Shown in pieces: positions 41,859-50,431 of a DNA stretch of 51,867 nt. How positions within the stretch are numbered: position 1 is the stretch's first letter; the number at the start of each line of letters is the position of its first letter. The position numbers and the translations under genes are program-made. The notes beneath the pieces were generated by a model. The model did no database searches and was not told the DNA's origin. It worked only from the letters and a program-made list of their open reading frames with translations. Origin of the DNA: an uncultured Bacteroidia bacterium (GTDB taxonomy: Bacteria; Bacteroidota; Bacteroidia; Bacteroidales; Prolixibacteraceae); assembly GCA_903918045.1 (NCBI GenBank), contig CAIXCY010000143.1, positions 1 through 51,867 of the forward strand, written 5' to 3'.

Positions 41859-42356
41859 ATGAGAAACGTACTTAAATTTCTGGTCAATAGCCGGATGATT
41901 ATCCTTTCGGTTTTAGGTGTTTCTCTCTACCTTGCTATTTCAGAATATCATATTTCGCTCTGGTATATTCTGGCTGCAGGTACAGTGATGGGGGTGGTCT
42001 TCGGGAAGGTATTTTGCCGGTGGGTCTGCCCGATGGGATTAATCATGGAGATGCTGATGGGGTTGAGCCCTGACGGAAAGATCAGGCAGATGTACCAGTA
42101 CCATAAAGTAGGTTGCCCAATCGCATGGATCTCGGGATACCTGAATAAATATTCAATTTTCAGGATTAAACTTAATGAAGACACTTGTAAAAATTGTGGA
42201 ATTTGCGATAAGAAGTGCTACATTGTAGCGATGGAACCGCAGAAATATAGCCTTTATAAACCTGTGCTTGAAAAACCGGGAAGCAGTTACACCTGCTCCA
42301 AATGTCTGGAGTGTGTCGCCTCCTGCCCCAATGGCAGTTTAACCTATAAAATATAA
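41859..42356 (+). CDS. membrane 4Fe-4S protein (NapH/NosR-like)
   Basis: 165 residues. Two helices (residues 13-30 and 33-50) are followed by CRWVCPMGLIMEM, the NapH-type Cys motif. Further on are two 4Fe-4S motifs: CKNCGICDKKCYIV and CSKCLECVASCPNGSL. The N-terminal half is membrane-bound and the clusters are most likely cytosolic. It sits between the SQR-like flavoprotein and a secreted rhodanese, so it likely shuttles electrons across this system. Confidence 0.85.
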   Translation: MRNVLKFLVNSRMIILSVLGVSLYLAISEYHISLWYILAAGTVMGVVFGKVFCRWVCPMGLIMEMLMGLSPDGKIRQMYQYHKVGCPIAWISGYLNKYSIFRIKLNEDTCKNCGICDKKCYIVAMEPQKYSLYKPVLEKPGSSYTCSKCLECVASCPNGSLTYKI

Positions 42357-42390
42357 GATCAGAGTATTAATTATTAACAAATTACAAATA

Positions 42391-42840
42391 ATGAAAACAA
42401 AATCTTTAACATTTTTACTTCTTTTAGTTGTAACTTCGGTGTTTGCAACCACTGAATTTTCCTGCCAGGGTCAGAGTGATCCGTGGACACCGCAGCAGTT
42501 ATTGGCTCCGGCTGATCTTGCTAAAGTTTTGAATAATCCCAAAGCTGCCCAGCCAATTATTTACAGTATCGGCATGCAGGCAATTGTCAAAGGTTCTATC
42601 GATATCGGACCTGCGATGCGGGCTGAGAACCTCAATACATTAAAGCAAAAGCTTGGCAAACTGCCAAAAAATTCTCAGATTGTAGTTTATTGCGGATGCT
42701 GCCCGTTCTCAAGATGCCCCAATGTCAGGCCCGCCATGGAACTTTTAAAAAGCATGCAATTCACCAATTACAAATTGTTAAACCTGCCTCAAAATGTAAA
42801 GGTTGACTGGATTGACAAGGGTTATCCTATGTCGGAATAA
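42391..42840 (+). CDS. secreted rhodanese-like protein with Cys-rich active loop
   Basis: 149 residues with a signal peptide (residues 1-20; a Cys25 at FSC could instead be a lipobox). The rhodanese-like domain has DLAKVLNNPKAAQPIIYSIG, and the loop reads VVYCGCCPFSRCPN: Cys101, 103, 104 and 109 replace the single Cys of normal rhodanese. The extra Cys could bind a metal or carry polysulfide. It is exported and encoded between the membrane ferredoxin and a TlpA-like thioredoxin (18 bp). Confidence 0.82.
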   Translation: MKTKSLTFLLLLVVTSVFATTEFSCQGQSDPWTPQQLLAPADLAKVLNNPKAAQPIIYSIGMQAIVKGSIDIGPAMRAENLNTLKQKLGKLPKNSQIVVYCGCCPFSRCPNVRPAMELLKSMQFTNYKLLNLPQNVKVDWIDKGYPMSE

Positions 42841-42858
42841 TTTATTAATCATTTAGTT

Positions 42859-43377
42859 ATGAGAATTTTTGCATTGGCTTTCGCGCTGCTGTTAATGGGT
42901 GGTATTCATTCTGCCTTGATGGCCCAGCCAACCGGTCTTGTGCTTGGGAATAAGTCTCCTGAGATAAAGCTAACCACGACTAAAGGGGATACAATTACCT
43001 TATCTTCCTTAAAAGGTAAATTAGTGTTGATTGACTTCTGGGGAACTTGGTGCGCTCCGTGCGTTGAGGAGCAGGTTGATTTAGCACGGTTGTACAAAAA
43101 ATACAAACTTGCCTCGTTTACTAATGGGAAGGGTTTTGAAATCTATGGAGTTGCACTGGAAGCAAAAAAACCGAACTGGGAAACTTTTATAACTAAAAAT
43201 AAAATCAACTGGATCCAGGTAAGCGATCTGAAATTCTGGAGATCTCCGGTTGCCAAGGCTTACAACATTCAGGAATTGCCATTCAACGTTTTAATTGATG
43301 GTAAGGGTGTCATTCTGGCAAAAAACCTGCATGGGAAAGAGCTGGAGATGGAGATTGGAAAGAATCTGATCAAGTAG
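42859..43377 (+). CDS. TlpA/ResA-like secreted thioredoxin
   Basis: 172 residues with a signal peptide ending MAQ (residues 1-23). The TlpA-type domain has WGTWCAPCVEEQ (CAPC) and the cis-Pro loop YNIQELPFNVLIDGKG. It reduces disulfides in the periplasm and probably keeps the secreted rhodanese reduced. It is the last gene of the unit that starts at 38361. Confidence 0.88.
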   Translation: MRIFALAFALLLMGGIHSALMAQPTGLVLGNKSPEIKLTTTKGDTITLSSLKGKLVLIDFWGTWCAPCVEEQVDLARLYKKYKLASFTNGKGFEIYGVALEAKKPNWETFITKNKINWIQVSDLKFWRSPVAKAYNIQELPFNVLIDGKGVILAKNLHGKELEMEIGKNLIK

Positions 43378-43397
43378 AGAACGAATCTGCAAATCGA

Positions 43398-43578
43398 AAA
43401 AGGTACAGCGTACCGCAAGATTTGTAGAAAAGATGAACTACCGTTGTTTGGAGGTACAGCGTACCGAAATATTATTCCTACTTAAACATATCATCAAAGA
43501 AGATATTGCGGTGCGCTGTACCTGCTTCGAATACAATTTATTCCAGTTCTACAAATATAAACGGTGCTCTGCACCTTT
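43398..43578. mobile_element. MITE-like element with nested GTACAGCGTACC repeats
   Basis: Four copies of an inverted-repeat unit: AGGTACAGCGTACCG at 43401 and 43455, and its reverse-complement forms GGTGCGCTGTACC (43510) and GGTGCTCTGCACC (43563). The outer ends are complementary over about 30 bp, including TTGTAGAA at the inner side. No gene. It explains most of the 311-bp gap 43378-43688; the rest is AT-rich. Confidence 0.55.
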
Positions 43579-43688
43579 GAAACTTTAAAGTCAATTTAAA
43601 AGTGTAATAAAGGAGTTTTAATGCCACATCATGCAGCATATTAATTTCAGTGCACTTGCCCTGCAATCCTCCTAAATACGATATATCC

Positions 43689-43988
43689 ATGAAAGCAACT
43701 TTTGAATCAATCATAAACGACACGAAGCCGGTCATCGTTGACTTCCATGCCTTATGGTGCGGCCCCTGTAAAGCACAGTCCCCCATTCTAAAGGAGGTTG
43801 CGGCAGAATATGGGGAGCGTGTCCGGGTCATAAAAATTGATGTCGATCAGAACCCGGTGGTTGCTGGTCAGTATCGCATTCAGAGTGTTCCTACCCTGAT
43901 TGTTTTTAAGAGTGGACAAATCGTCTGGAGGCAATCGGGCGTTGTAAGTAAAAGTCAGCTGGCTGGCATTTTAAAACAACAACTATAA
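43689..43988 (+). CDS. thioredoxin
   Basis: 99 residues from the ATG at 43689; the 43650 start adds residues not seen in thioredoxin. Standard cytosolic thioredoxin: ALWCGPCKAQSP, KIDVDQNPVVAGQYRIQSVPTLIVFKSG and a normal length. It is preceded by a MITE-like element and is 37 bp before the methyltransferase. Confidence 0.92.
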   Translation: MKATFESIINDTKPVIVDFHALWCGPCKAQSPILKEVAAEYGERVRVIKIDVDQNPVVAGQYRIQSVPTLIVFKSGQIVWRQSGVVSKSQLAGILKQQL

Positions 43989-44025
43989 TTTTATCCGGAG
44001 ACGAACCTAAAAATCAACAACAACG

Positions 44026-44643
44026 ATGGCCGAAAATAAAAATCATTGGTATGACGGGTGGTTCTACGACAGGATCATTGCCCCCAATCAGGATGAGTTA
44101 TTCGCTCAAATAAAAGGGCTTATTGCTCCTCAATCAACAGTTATAGATATCGGTTGCGGAACGGGACGGCTGGCATTTGCTTTGGGCGGGCATTGCGCAT
44201 CGGTTTTAGGGATTGACCTGTCAAAACGTAATATTGACAGGGCGCAAATATTGCTGCAAAGACTACCTAATGATAAAATCTCGTTTCAACATCTCAACGT
44301 TAGTGACACAAAGTATGGAGGTAAGAAACCTTTTGATTATGCAATTCTGACTTATGTTATTCACGAAGTCAATAAAGAAGAGCGGATCAAACTTTTAAAT
44401 GATGCATCTCAGATTGCCGATCAGATAATTATCGGTGACTACCTGTTTCCCCGGCCAACCGGTTTATCCGGATTTATCAGTAAAACGATTGAATTTCTGG
44501 CAGGGAAAGAACATTACCGAAATTACAGGAGCTATATGGCTGACGGAGGAATCCATCATCTTGCAGGCGAGTCTGGATTACGGATTATTACTGAAGTTAA
44601 AAGCCGGAGATCGGTTGATCAGCTGGTTGTTTTATCGAAATAA
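44026..44643 (+). CDS. class I SAM-dependent methyltransferase
   Basis: 205 residues. SAM site TVIDIGCGTGRLAFAL at about 38-53 and VLGIDLSKRNIDRA. The later motifs DYAILTYVIHEV and IIGDYLFPRPTG follow class I methyltransferases of the UbiE/generic type. No Cys-rich features, unlike the ArsM-like protein at 18630. Substrate unknown; it follows a thioredoxin gene. Confidence 0.83.
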   Translation: MAENKNHWYDGWFYDRIIAPNQDELFAQIKGLIAPQSTVIDIGCGTGRLAFALGGHCASVLGIDLSKRNIDRAQILLQRLPNDKISFQHLNVSDTKYGGKKPFDYAILTYVIHEVNKEERIKLLNDASQIADQIIIGDYLFPRPTGLSGFISKTIEFLAGKEHYRNYRSYMADGGIHHLAGESGLRIITEVKSRRSVDQLVVLSK

Positions 44644-44721
44644 TGTGATCTTCAGAAACGAAGAGAACAACATAAGAAGTTAAAGCTGAGAATTATAATT
44701 AATCACTAAAAAAAAGAGAAA

Positions 44722-44922
44722 ATGAAAAAGAACATGGGGACTATTGACAAGGCAATCCGGATCGTGGTTGCAGTCGTAATTGGAGTTTTATTCTATACCG
44801 GGGTTATTGCGGGCGTATTGGGAATTGTACTGCTTGTATTGGCGGCGGTGTTTGTACTAACAAGTCTTGTTAGTTTTTGTCCGCTTTATTTGCCTTTTGG
44901 GATTAATACCGGCAAAAAATAA
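44722..44922 (+). CDS. DUF2892 small membrane protein
   Basis: 66 residues: KKNMGTIDKAIRIVVAVVIGVLFYTG, then a second helix AGVLGIVLLVLAAVFVLTSLVSFCPLYLPFGINT. This is the DUF2892 pattern, with the SFCPLY motif that is frequent in proteins linked with rhodaneses and YgaP. It likely forms a two-helix membrane module, possibly linked to sulfur transfer. It is followed by a hairpin. Confidence 0.87.
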   Translation: MKKNMGTIDKAIRIVVAVVIGVLFYTGVIAGVLGIVLLVLAAVFVLTSLVSFCPLYLPFGINTGKK

Positions 44923-44935
44923 ATTACGTCGATGT

Positions 44936-44967
44936 GGGGTAGTGTAAATGCGATCACACACTACCCC
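44936..44967. terminator. hairpin after the DUF2892 gene
   Basis: GGGGTAGTGT (44936-44945) pairs perfectly with ACACTACCCC (44958-44967) around a 12-nt loop. No T run follows, so it could be a terminator or a stabilising stem. Confidence 0.55.
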
Positions 44968-45122
44968 TCATTCGCAAACTAACAGGCTTAGATAACCTGA
45001 ATAGTTTAAAAACGAGTCGAAAATAAATGGGAATTATAATGAATAAAGGGTAGAATTCACTTTCATAAATCATTGTAATTGCCACAGAAATGGGTTAACT
45101 TTACATATTTAATAACTTCAGG

Positions 45123-45521
45123 ATGGAGACAAAACAATTAATTATCGAAAGAGTAAGTCCATGGGATTTCGATAAAACTGTTCTATTATTAACAGAGGAA
45201 GCAGAGCGTCGTAATTGGCTGATCCCTGCGACTCATGATCTTCAGGCATCCCTGGCAAAATCGGGTAAAGCTGTGAGGTCAGTAAAAGTTCTTGAGGTTT
45301 GTAAGCCTGAGTATTCGGGTCAGATGCTGGAGCGCAGCGATGAGCGGATCGTTTCAGTTATTATGCCTTGCCGGATTTCGGTTTATCTCAAGGAGGACGA
45401 TAAGACGTATGTTGCATACCTCGATGGTGCGGGATTGTCTGCTGGTTTACCTGCAAATACGCGCGAGGTTGTTTTTGCAGCCTCTGAGGAGGTGAAGGAA
45501 ATAATCGATTCGGTATTCTAA
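45123..45521 (+). CDS. DUF302 domain protein
   Basis: 132 residues. The beta-alpha-beta layout SPWDFDKTVLLLTEEAERRNWLIPATHDLQASL, then VLEVCKPEYSGQML and SVIMPCRISVYL, matches DUF302. The conserved Cys in EVCKP and MPCR are typical of the family. Such proteins are often beside rhodaneses and sulfur carriers. Function unknown. It is followed by marC 21 bp later. Confidence 0.85.
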   Translation: METKQLIIERVSPWDFDKTVLLLTEEAERRNWLIPATHDLQASLAKSGKAVRSVKVLEVCKPEYSGQMLERSDERIVSVIMPCRISVYLKEDDKTYVAYLDGAGLSAGLPANTREVVFAASEEVKEIIDSVF

Positions 45522-45542
45522 GCTGACACGTTTCTGCAAATT

Positions 45543-46196
45543 ATGATTCTATCCGAAACGATCTTTTCCTTTAATACAGCCTATTTTATCAGTGCCTTCA
45601 TTACGCTGTTGGCGCTAGTCAATCCCGTTCAGAAAATATTTCTGATCAATTCGCTCAAGGGGCAGCTGAATGACAGTGAGTTGCGCTATGTTTCAATTAA
45701 ATCATCCCTGACAGCCTTCATCATTCTGCTGCTGTTCCTTTTTCTTGGGAACCTGATTTTTACCTATGTCTTCAGAATTCAGCTTTATTCGTTTCGCGTA
45801 ACGTGCGGAATGGTTCTCGTATACAGTGGCTGGATTGCATTGCATCAGGGTGTCCTGATCAATATCGGGAAAGATATGCGGATTCAGGATATATCCTCTG
45901 TTCCAATTGCAATTCCAATGATTGCAGGTCCCGGAACCATTACAGCAACAGTAACCTTCCCGGCACAGTATGGATCTCTGGTGACTATAATTGCCGTGTT
46001 TGCTGCTCTTGGCGTTAACCTTATCATTATGCTTTTTGCAAAGAAGATTGGAGATGTGATGATAAGACTCAATATCTTGTCACCCTTTATCCGGATCATT
46101 GGTTTAATTATAGCAACGATCGGCATCCAAATGATTTTTGATGGAGGAGTTGAGTTTCTTAAAATGCACGGGTTAATAAAAATGGGTTTGTTGTAG
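45543..46196 (+). CDS. MarC family integral membrane protein
   Basis: 217 residues with six hydrophobic helices and the MarC pattern ITLLALVNPVQKIFLI, SVPIAIPMIAGPGTITATV (central NP and AGPG motifs), LIIMLFAKKI and FIRIIGLIIATIGIQMIFDGG. MarC proteins are membrane proteins of unknown transport role. The stop codon falls in the arm of a hairpin that also leads into the convergent terminator with sucD. Confidence 0.88.
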   Translation: MILSETIFSFNTAYFISAFITLLALVNPVQKIFLINSLKGQLNDSELRYVSIKSSLTAFIILLLFLFLGNLIFTYVFRIQLYSFRVTCGMVLVYSGWIALHQGVLINIGKDMRIQDISSVPIAIPMIAGPGTITATVTFPAQYGSLVTIIAVFAALGVNLIIMLFAKKIGDVMIRLNILSPFIRIIGLIIATIGIQMIFDGGVEFLKMHGLIKMGLL

Positions 46197-46225
46197 AGCC
46201 GCAGTGCGCTACGGCTCTACAACAA
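46188..46225. repeat. 14-bp inverted repeat overlapping the marC stop
   Basis: TTGTTGTAGAGCCG (46188-46201) pairs with CGGCTCTACAACAA (46212-46225). The marC stop TAG (46194-46196) is inside the left arm. It may be a repeat unit that supplied the end of the gene. Confidence 0.6.
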
Positions 46226-46234
46226 ACAACAATA

Positions 46235-46260
46235 AAAAACCCGGCATTAACCGGGTTTTT
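46235..46260. terminator. bidirectional terminator between marC and sucD
   Basis: AAAAACCCGG (46235-46244) and CCGGGTTTTT (46251-46260) form a strong stem with T runs in both directions, between the convergent genes marC and sucD. Confidence 0.9.
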
Positions 46261-46304
46261 GTAAATTAAATCTATCTTTTTCTTTTCTTCCTTTTCAATT
46301 ACAA

Positions 46305-47177
46305 TCAAATTTTCAGTAGTTTTTTTAGTAGTTCCGGAATTTCGGATGGTTGTTTTGCCACTGGCACTCCCACCGCTTCGAAGGCTGCAATTTTTTCGGC
46401 ACCTGTTCCTGTTCCGCTGGAGATGATTGCCCCGGCGTGACCCATTCGTTTTCCCGGAGGGGCAGTAAGGCCTCCGATAAATCCAACAACTGGTTTTGTA
46501 ATATGCTTTTTGATATATTGTGCTGCCCGCTCCTCAGCATCGCCGCCAATTTCGCCAATTAATACAATTGCATCTGTTTCCGGATCTTCTTCAAACATCT
46601 GGAGTAACTCCTCATAATAGAGCCCTGCAACAGGGTCACCACCGATTCCGACGCATGTACTTTGACCTAATCCGCTGTGGGTTAACTGATAAACCATTTC
46701 GTAGGTCAATGTTCCGCTGCGGCTCATCAACCCGATATTTCCCTTCATAAAGATGCCGCCCGGAAGAATTCCGACCATTGCTTCACCCGGAGAGATTAAT
46801 CCAGGGCAATTTGCTCCCACCAGTTTAGTCCCTTTTTTCTTAAGGTAAGGGGTTATCCTGACCATATCGAGTGTTGGAACACCCTCTGATATAATAATTA
46901 CAAGTTCAATACCTGCCTCCGAAGCTTCGAGGGCTGCATCAGCAGCATAAGGAGCAGGAACGAAAATAACTGAAGTATTGGCACCTGTCGCTTTTATCGC
47001 ATCAGCTACTGTATTAAATACGGGAACACCATGAACCGATTGTCCCCCTTTACCCGGAGAGACACCGCCTACGATATTAGTTCCGTAATCGATCATTTTT
47101 TGGGTGTGAAAACCACCGTCCCGGCCTGTAATTCCCTGAACCAGCAATTTTGTATTCTTGTTAATTAAAATGCTCAT
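46305..47177 (-). CDS. sucD: succinate-CoA ligase alpha subunit
   Basis: 290 residues. CoA site [16 protein letters not shown] at the start, GGVSPGKGG, then [12 protein letters not shown], and the phosphohistidine motif [11 protein letters not shown] near the end. With SucC it makes succinyl-CoA from succinate, ATP and CoA, or the reverse, linking the TCA branch and propionate metabolism. It lies 18 bp downstream of sucC on the same strand. Confidence 0.96.
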   Translation of the reverse strand: MSILINKNTKLLVQGITGRDGGFHTQKMIDYGTNIVGGVSPGKGGQSVHGVPVFNTVADAIKATGANTSVIFVPAPYAADAALEASEAGIELVIIISEGVPTLDMVRITPYLKKKGTKLVGANCPGLISPGEAMVGILPGGIFMKGNIGLMSRSGTLTYEMVYQLTHSGLGQSTCVGIGGDPVAGLYYEELLQMFEEDPETDAIVLIGEIGGDAEERAAQYIKKHITKPVVGFIGGLTAPPGKRMGHAGAIISSGTGTGAEKIAAFEAVGVPVAKQPSEIPELLKKLLKI

Positions 47178-47195
47178 ATTTATTGCTTTATTAGA

Positions 47196-48338
47196 TTATC
47201 TTAAAAAATCGACACTGAGAGCAATCGCCTTCTCTGCAGCCTCACTCATTGTTTCAACTATTGGAAGATTGGCACTCTTTAAAATTTCGAGACCCTCTTT
47301 CGAATTGGTTCCTGAGAGCCTTATCACGATAGGGATCGTAATTTTTATTTGTTCAAGTGCAGCAATTAACCCTTTGGCCACATCATCGCAACGTGTAATA
47401 CCTCCAAAGATATTGATCATCACAACCTTTACATTTTTATCTGAAATGATCAGGTTCATTGCATCGATTACTTTCTGAGGGTTAGAACTTCCACCGATAT
47501 CTAAAAAGTTTGCCGGTTCGCCGCCATATAACTTAATCATGTCCATCGTAGCCATTGCAAGTCCTGCTCCATTGACCATGCAACCAATTGAACCATCGAG
47601 ACGGATATAGGAGAGCCCTTTATCTTTGGCATCGATCTCTTTTTTCTCATCTTCAGAGGGCTCGTTAAGCGCCAGAATTTCAGGTTGGCGAAAAAGGGCA
47701 TTGTCATCAAAAGTCATTTTACCATCCAGGGCAAGAAGTTTACCGTCAGAGGTGATCACCAGTGGATTGATTTCGACCAGTGAGGCATCGGTTTCAATAA
47801 ATACCTTATAAAGTTTTGTAAACAGGTCAACGGCCTGATTAACCAATCTGACATCCTCAAATAAGGCAAATGCAATTTTACGGGCAAAGAACGGAGCCAT
47901 CCCAAGATCAGGATCAACGGCAAATTTGAGAATGGCTTCAGGATTATCTTTGGCAACCTCCTCAATTTCAACACCACCCTCTTTACTTGCCATAAATACG
48001 GCGGATTTTGTATTCCTGTCGATCGTCAGACCGACATATATTTCGCTTACGAAGGAGACCCCTTCTGCAACAAGTACTTTTTCTACGGTGTACTCTTTGA
48101 TATTCATGCCAAGAATCTGCCCGGCAGCGGCAGTTGCCTGTTCTGCATTACGCACCAGTTTTACACCGCCGGCTTTACCTCTGCCGCCGGTAAGAACCTG
48201 GGCTTTTACGACTGCGGGGTATCCTAATTGTTCCGCAGCTGTTTCAACCTCAGCCGTAGTATAACAGAGTATTTCTTTTGTTACCGGTATCTCATAGCGT
48301 GCTAAAATCTCTTTAGCCTGATATTCATGAATTTTCAT
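47196..48338 (-). CDS. sucC: succinate-CoA ligase beta subunit
   Basis: 380 residues. The opening MKIHEYQAKEILARYEIPV and ATP-grasp features (VVKAQVLTGGRGKAGGV), VEINPLVITSDGK and the later NFLDIGGSSNPQKV, VMINIFGGITRCDDVA identify it. It is the ATP-grasp, substrate-binding subunit partner of SucD. A start at 48338 agrees with the family. Confidence 0.96.
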   Translation of the reverse strand: MKIHEYQAKEILARYEIPVTKEILCYTTAEVETAAEQLGYPAVVKAQVLTGGRGKAGGVKLVRNAEQATAAAGQILGMNIKEYTVEKVLVAEGVSFVSEIYVGLTIDRNTKSAVFMASKEGGVEIEEVAKDNPEAILKFAVDPDLGMAPFFARKIAFALFEDVRLVNQAVDLFTKLYKVFIETDASLVEINPLVITSDGKLLALDGKMTFDDNALFRQPEILALNEPSEDEKKEIDAKDKGLSYIRLDGSIGCMVNGAGLAMATMDMIKLYGGEPANFLDIGGSSNPQKVIDAMNLIISDKNVKVVMINIFGGITRCDDVAKGLIAALEQIKITIPIVIRLSGTNSKEGLEILKSANLPIVETMSEAAEKAIALSVDFLR

Positions 48339-48573
48339 TTCGAGATTAATTTGTTATGTATGTTTCTTATTAGATTTGACGTGAATCGGTTATAATACAT
48401 TGTTCCATAAAATTATGAATAATGTGGTTCCAAAAATAGTGTTAAATTTGGTTACCTGATTTAAAATAATGGAACAAAAAGATAAATTTTCCAAAAACGG
48501 ATAAAATCTGTTATATCTCAGCTTTTTAAAGGGTTATAATTTATTCTTTTGCGGCAAAAACCGGCTTTTAATT

Positions 48574-49431
48574 ATGAGTTCAAAATTGTTAATGCAAATC
48601 CGTTCTTATACGGTGATGGTGATTGGGTTGGCGCTCTATGCCTTTGGAATAACCGCTTTTCTTATTCCCCTGAAAATTGCAGGGGGTGGTGTGACCGGAA
48701 TTTCGATGTTAATTTTCTATGCTACAGGATTTGGGACCGGATATACCTATTTTATTATAAACATCTTCCTTGTATTGATCGCAATTAAAGTGCTGGGGGT
48801 CAATTTTGGGATAAAGACCATCTTCAGCATGTCGATTATCGCCATTTTGCTAACTGTAATGCAACGGTTTGTAACAGAGCCGATTCTGAAAGATATGTTT
48901 TTGTCCTCTGTTCTAAGCGGAATCCTTGGAGGCGTTGGTATTGGCCTGATCTTTAACGAAGGGGGAAGCACCGGAGGGACTGATATTATTGCCATGATTA
49001 TCAATAAATATCGCAATATCAGTCCAGGACGGATAATCATGTATTGTGATGTGATCATCATTGCCTCCTCGTTTCTCGTACTACGCTCCGCCGAAAAGCT
49101 GGTCTATGGCTATGTTTCCATGTGGGTGGTCTCCTATTCGATAGATGCCTTTCTGACAGGCGCCCAGCAATCGGTACAACTGTTTATCGTTTCAGATAAG
49201 TATGAACAGATTGCAGATTTTATAAATAAGGAATCGCGGCGCGGGCTTACAGTTTTTGAAGGAACAGGGTGGTATACCCGGCAAAATGTAAAAGTGATTA
49301 TGACGGTCGTCCGGCAACGAGAGTCGCCTGAGATATTTCAGAAGATCAAACAGATAGATCCTGAGGCGTTTATATCGTTAAGTAAGGTGATGGGTGTTTA
49401 CGGGAAGGGGTTTGATAAGTTGAAGTATTAA
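48574..49431 (+). CDS. YitT family membrane protein (DUF161/DUF2179)
   Basis: 285 residues. Helices in the first 190 residues (YTVMVIGLALYAFGITAFLIPLKIAGGGVTGISML is the YitT opening), with GGVGIGLIFNEGGSTGGTDIIAMI, then a cytoplasmic DUF2179 domain at about 220-280 (RGLTVFEGTGWYTRQNVKVIMTVVRQRE). YitT proteins are predicted membrane transporters of unknown substrate. It is followed by a REP-like array. Confidence 0.9.
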   Translation: MSSKLLMQIRSYTVMVIGLALYAFGITAFLIPLKIAGGGVTGISMLIFYATGFGTGYTYFIINIFLVLIAIKVLGVNFGIKTIFSMSIIAILLTVMQRFVTEPILKDMFLSSVLSGILGGVGIGLIFNEGGSTGGTDIIAMIINKYRNISPGRIIMYCDVIIIASSFLVLRSAEKLVYGYVSMWVVSYSIDAFLTGAQQSVQLFIVSDKYEQIADFINKESRRGLTVFEGTGWYTRQNVKVIMTVVRQRESPEIFQKIKQIDPEAFISLSKVMGVYGKGFDKLKY

Positions 49432-49451
49432 TTGGTTGTGGCGAATGGGTC

Positions 49452-49605
49452 GGGCGAATTGCATTCGCCCAGGGAATAATCTAAGCGCGGTTGAAAACCG
49501 CGGGACCCGGGTCGGTTTATTTTTAATCGCCCCATGATAATCTCTACGCGGTTGCAAACCGCGAGACCCGATCGCGGGACCCGGGTCTGGCGAATTGCAT
49601 TCGCC
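49452..49605. repeat. REP-like palindrome array upstream of the RAYT gene
   Basis: Two unit types alternate. Unit 1 is GGGCGAATTGCATTCGCCC (49452-49470, and 49589-49605). Unit 2 is GCGCGGTTGAAAACCGCGGG followed by ACCCGG (from 49485), with a variant from 49546. Each unit forms a hairpin. The same units occur inside and after the RAYT gene. Confidence 0.85.
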
Positions 49606-49657
49606 GTTTTATTATCCTGAATTTTTCGTATATTTCCTTTATGCAAAATTCACCAGG

Positions 49658-50431
49658 ATGGAAAAGAAAGAATTTTACCGTCACTATCTTCCCCATTTTC
49701 AGCAACCTGGACAAGCCTATTTCGTAACCTGGTGTTTAAAAGATGCGGTGCCACCTAAAGCACTGCACACTTACACTTTAAAATTGGAGATGCTGAAATC
49801 GCAAATTTTAGCACTGGGTGGGGAAAATGGGTCGGGCGATGGGTCGGGCGAATTGCATTCGCCACAGGATAATCCCAGCGCGGTTACAAACCGCGGGACC
49901 CGGACGCAGAACCCGGGAGAAGAGAATCATCCATCTGAACTGGCGAATCTTAAAAGAGAATATTACCTCGTAAGAAAGAAATACCTTAAAGCTTTTGATG
50001 ATTTGCTGGGTGCTGAGAGAAATCCTATTATCAATCTATCAAAGCCAGCGAATACTGAAATACTTATCGAGTCGTTAAAATTTTGGGATGGGAAAAAGGT
50101 TGTAAATTACGGTTTTACAATTATGCCTAATCACGTACATTGGGTTTTTGAGGTAAAGGAAAAAGATGAAAATGGGATAGCTGTTTATCTGCAGGATGTT
50201 TTACAGTCGGTAAAGCGGTTTTCAGCCAACCGGATTAACAAATCGGAGAATAGACAAGGGGTTTTATGGCAGAAGGAGAGTTTTGATACCACTATTCGGG
50301 ATGATACTCATTTATATAATGCCATTAAATACACGTTGAAAAATCCCGTTGCCGCTGGTCTGGTTTCTGATTGGACCCTTTGGCCTGGCACATGGTGCGG
50401 GTTTGGCGATTTGCACTTGCCCCTGGGATAA
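49658..50431 (+). CDS. REP-associated tyrosine transposase (RAYT, Y1_Tnp)
   Basis: 257 residues from the ATG at 49658; an earlier ATG at 49595 would add residues from the repeat. The HUH motif is PNHVHWVF and the catalytic Tyr is in HLYNAIKYTLKNPVAAGL. YFVTWCLKDA at the start is the family opening. Residues about 63-82 are coded by a REP copy lying in frame (GSGELHSPQDNPSAVTNRG), and the last codons are also repeat-derived. RAYTs nick REP hairpins and spread them. Confidence 0.88.
   Translation: MEKKEFYRHYLPHFQQPGQAYFVTWCLKDAVPPKALHTYTLKLEMLKSQILALGGENGSGDGSGELHSPQDNPSAVTNRGTRTQNPGEENHPSELANLKREYYLVRKKYLKAFDDLLGAERNPIINLSKPANTEILIESLKFWDGKKVVNYGFTIMPNHVHWVFEVKEKDENGIAVYLQDVLQSVKRFSANRINKSENRQGVLWQKESFDTTIRDDTHLYNAIKYTLKNPVAAGLVSDWTLWPGTWCGFGDLHLPLG
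49846..49903 (+). repeat. REP-like units inside the RAYT coding sequence
   Basis: Unit 1 at 49846-49863 and unit 2 at 49878-49903 keep the reading frame open, adding a linker between the first and second structural parts of the transposase. Confidence 0.8.
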
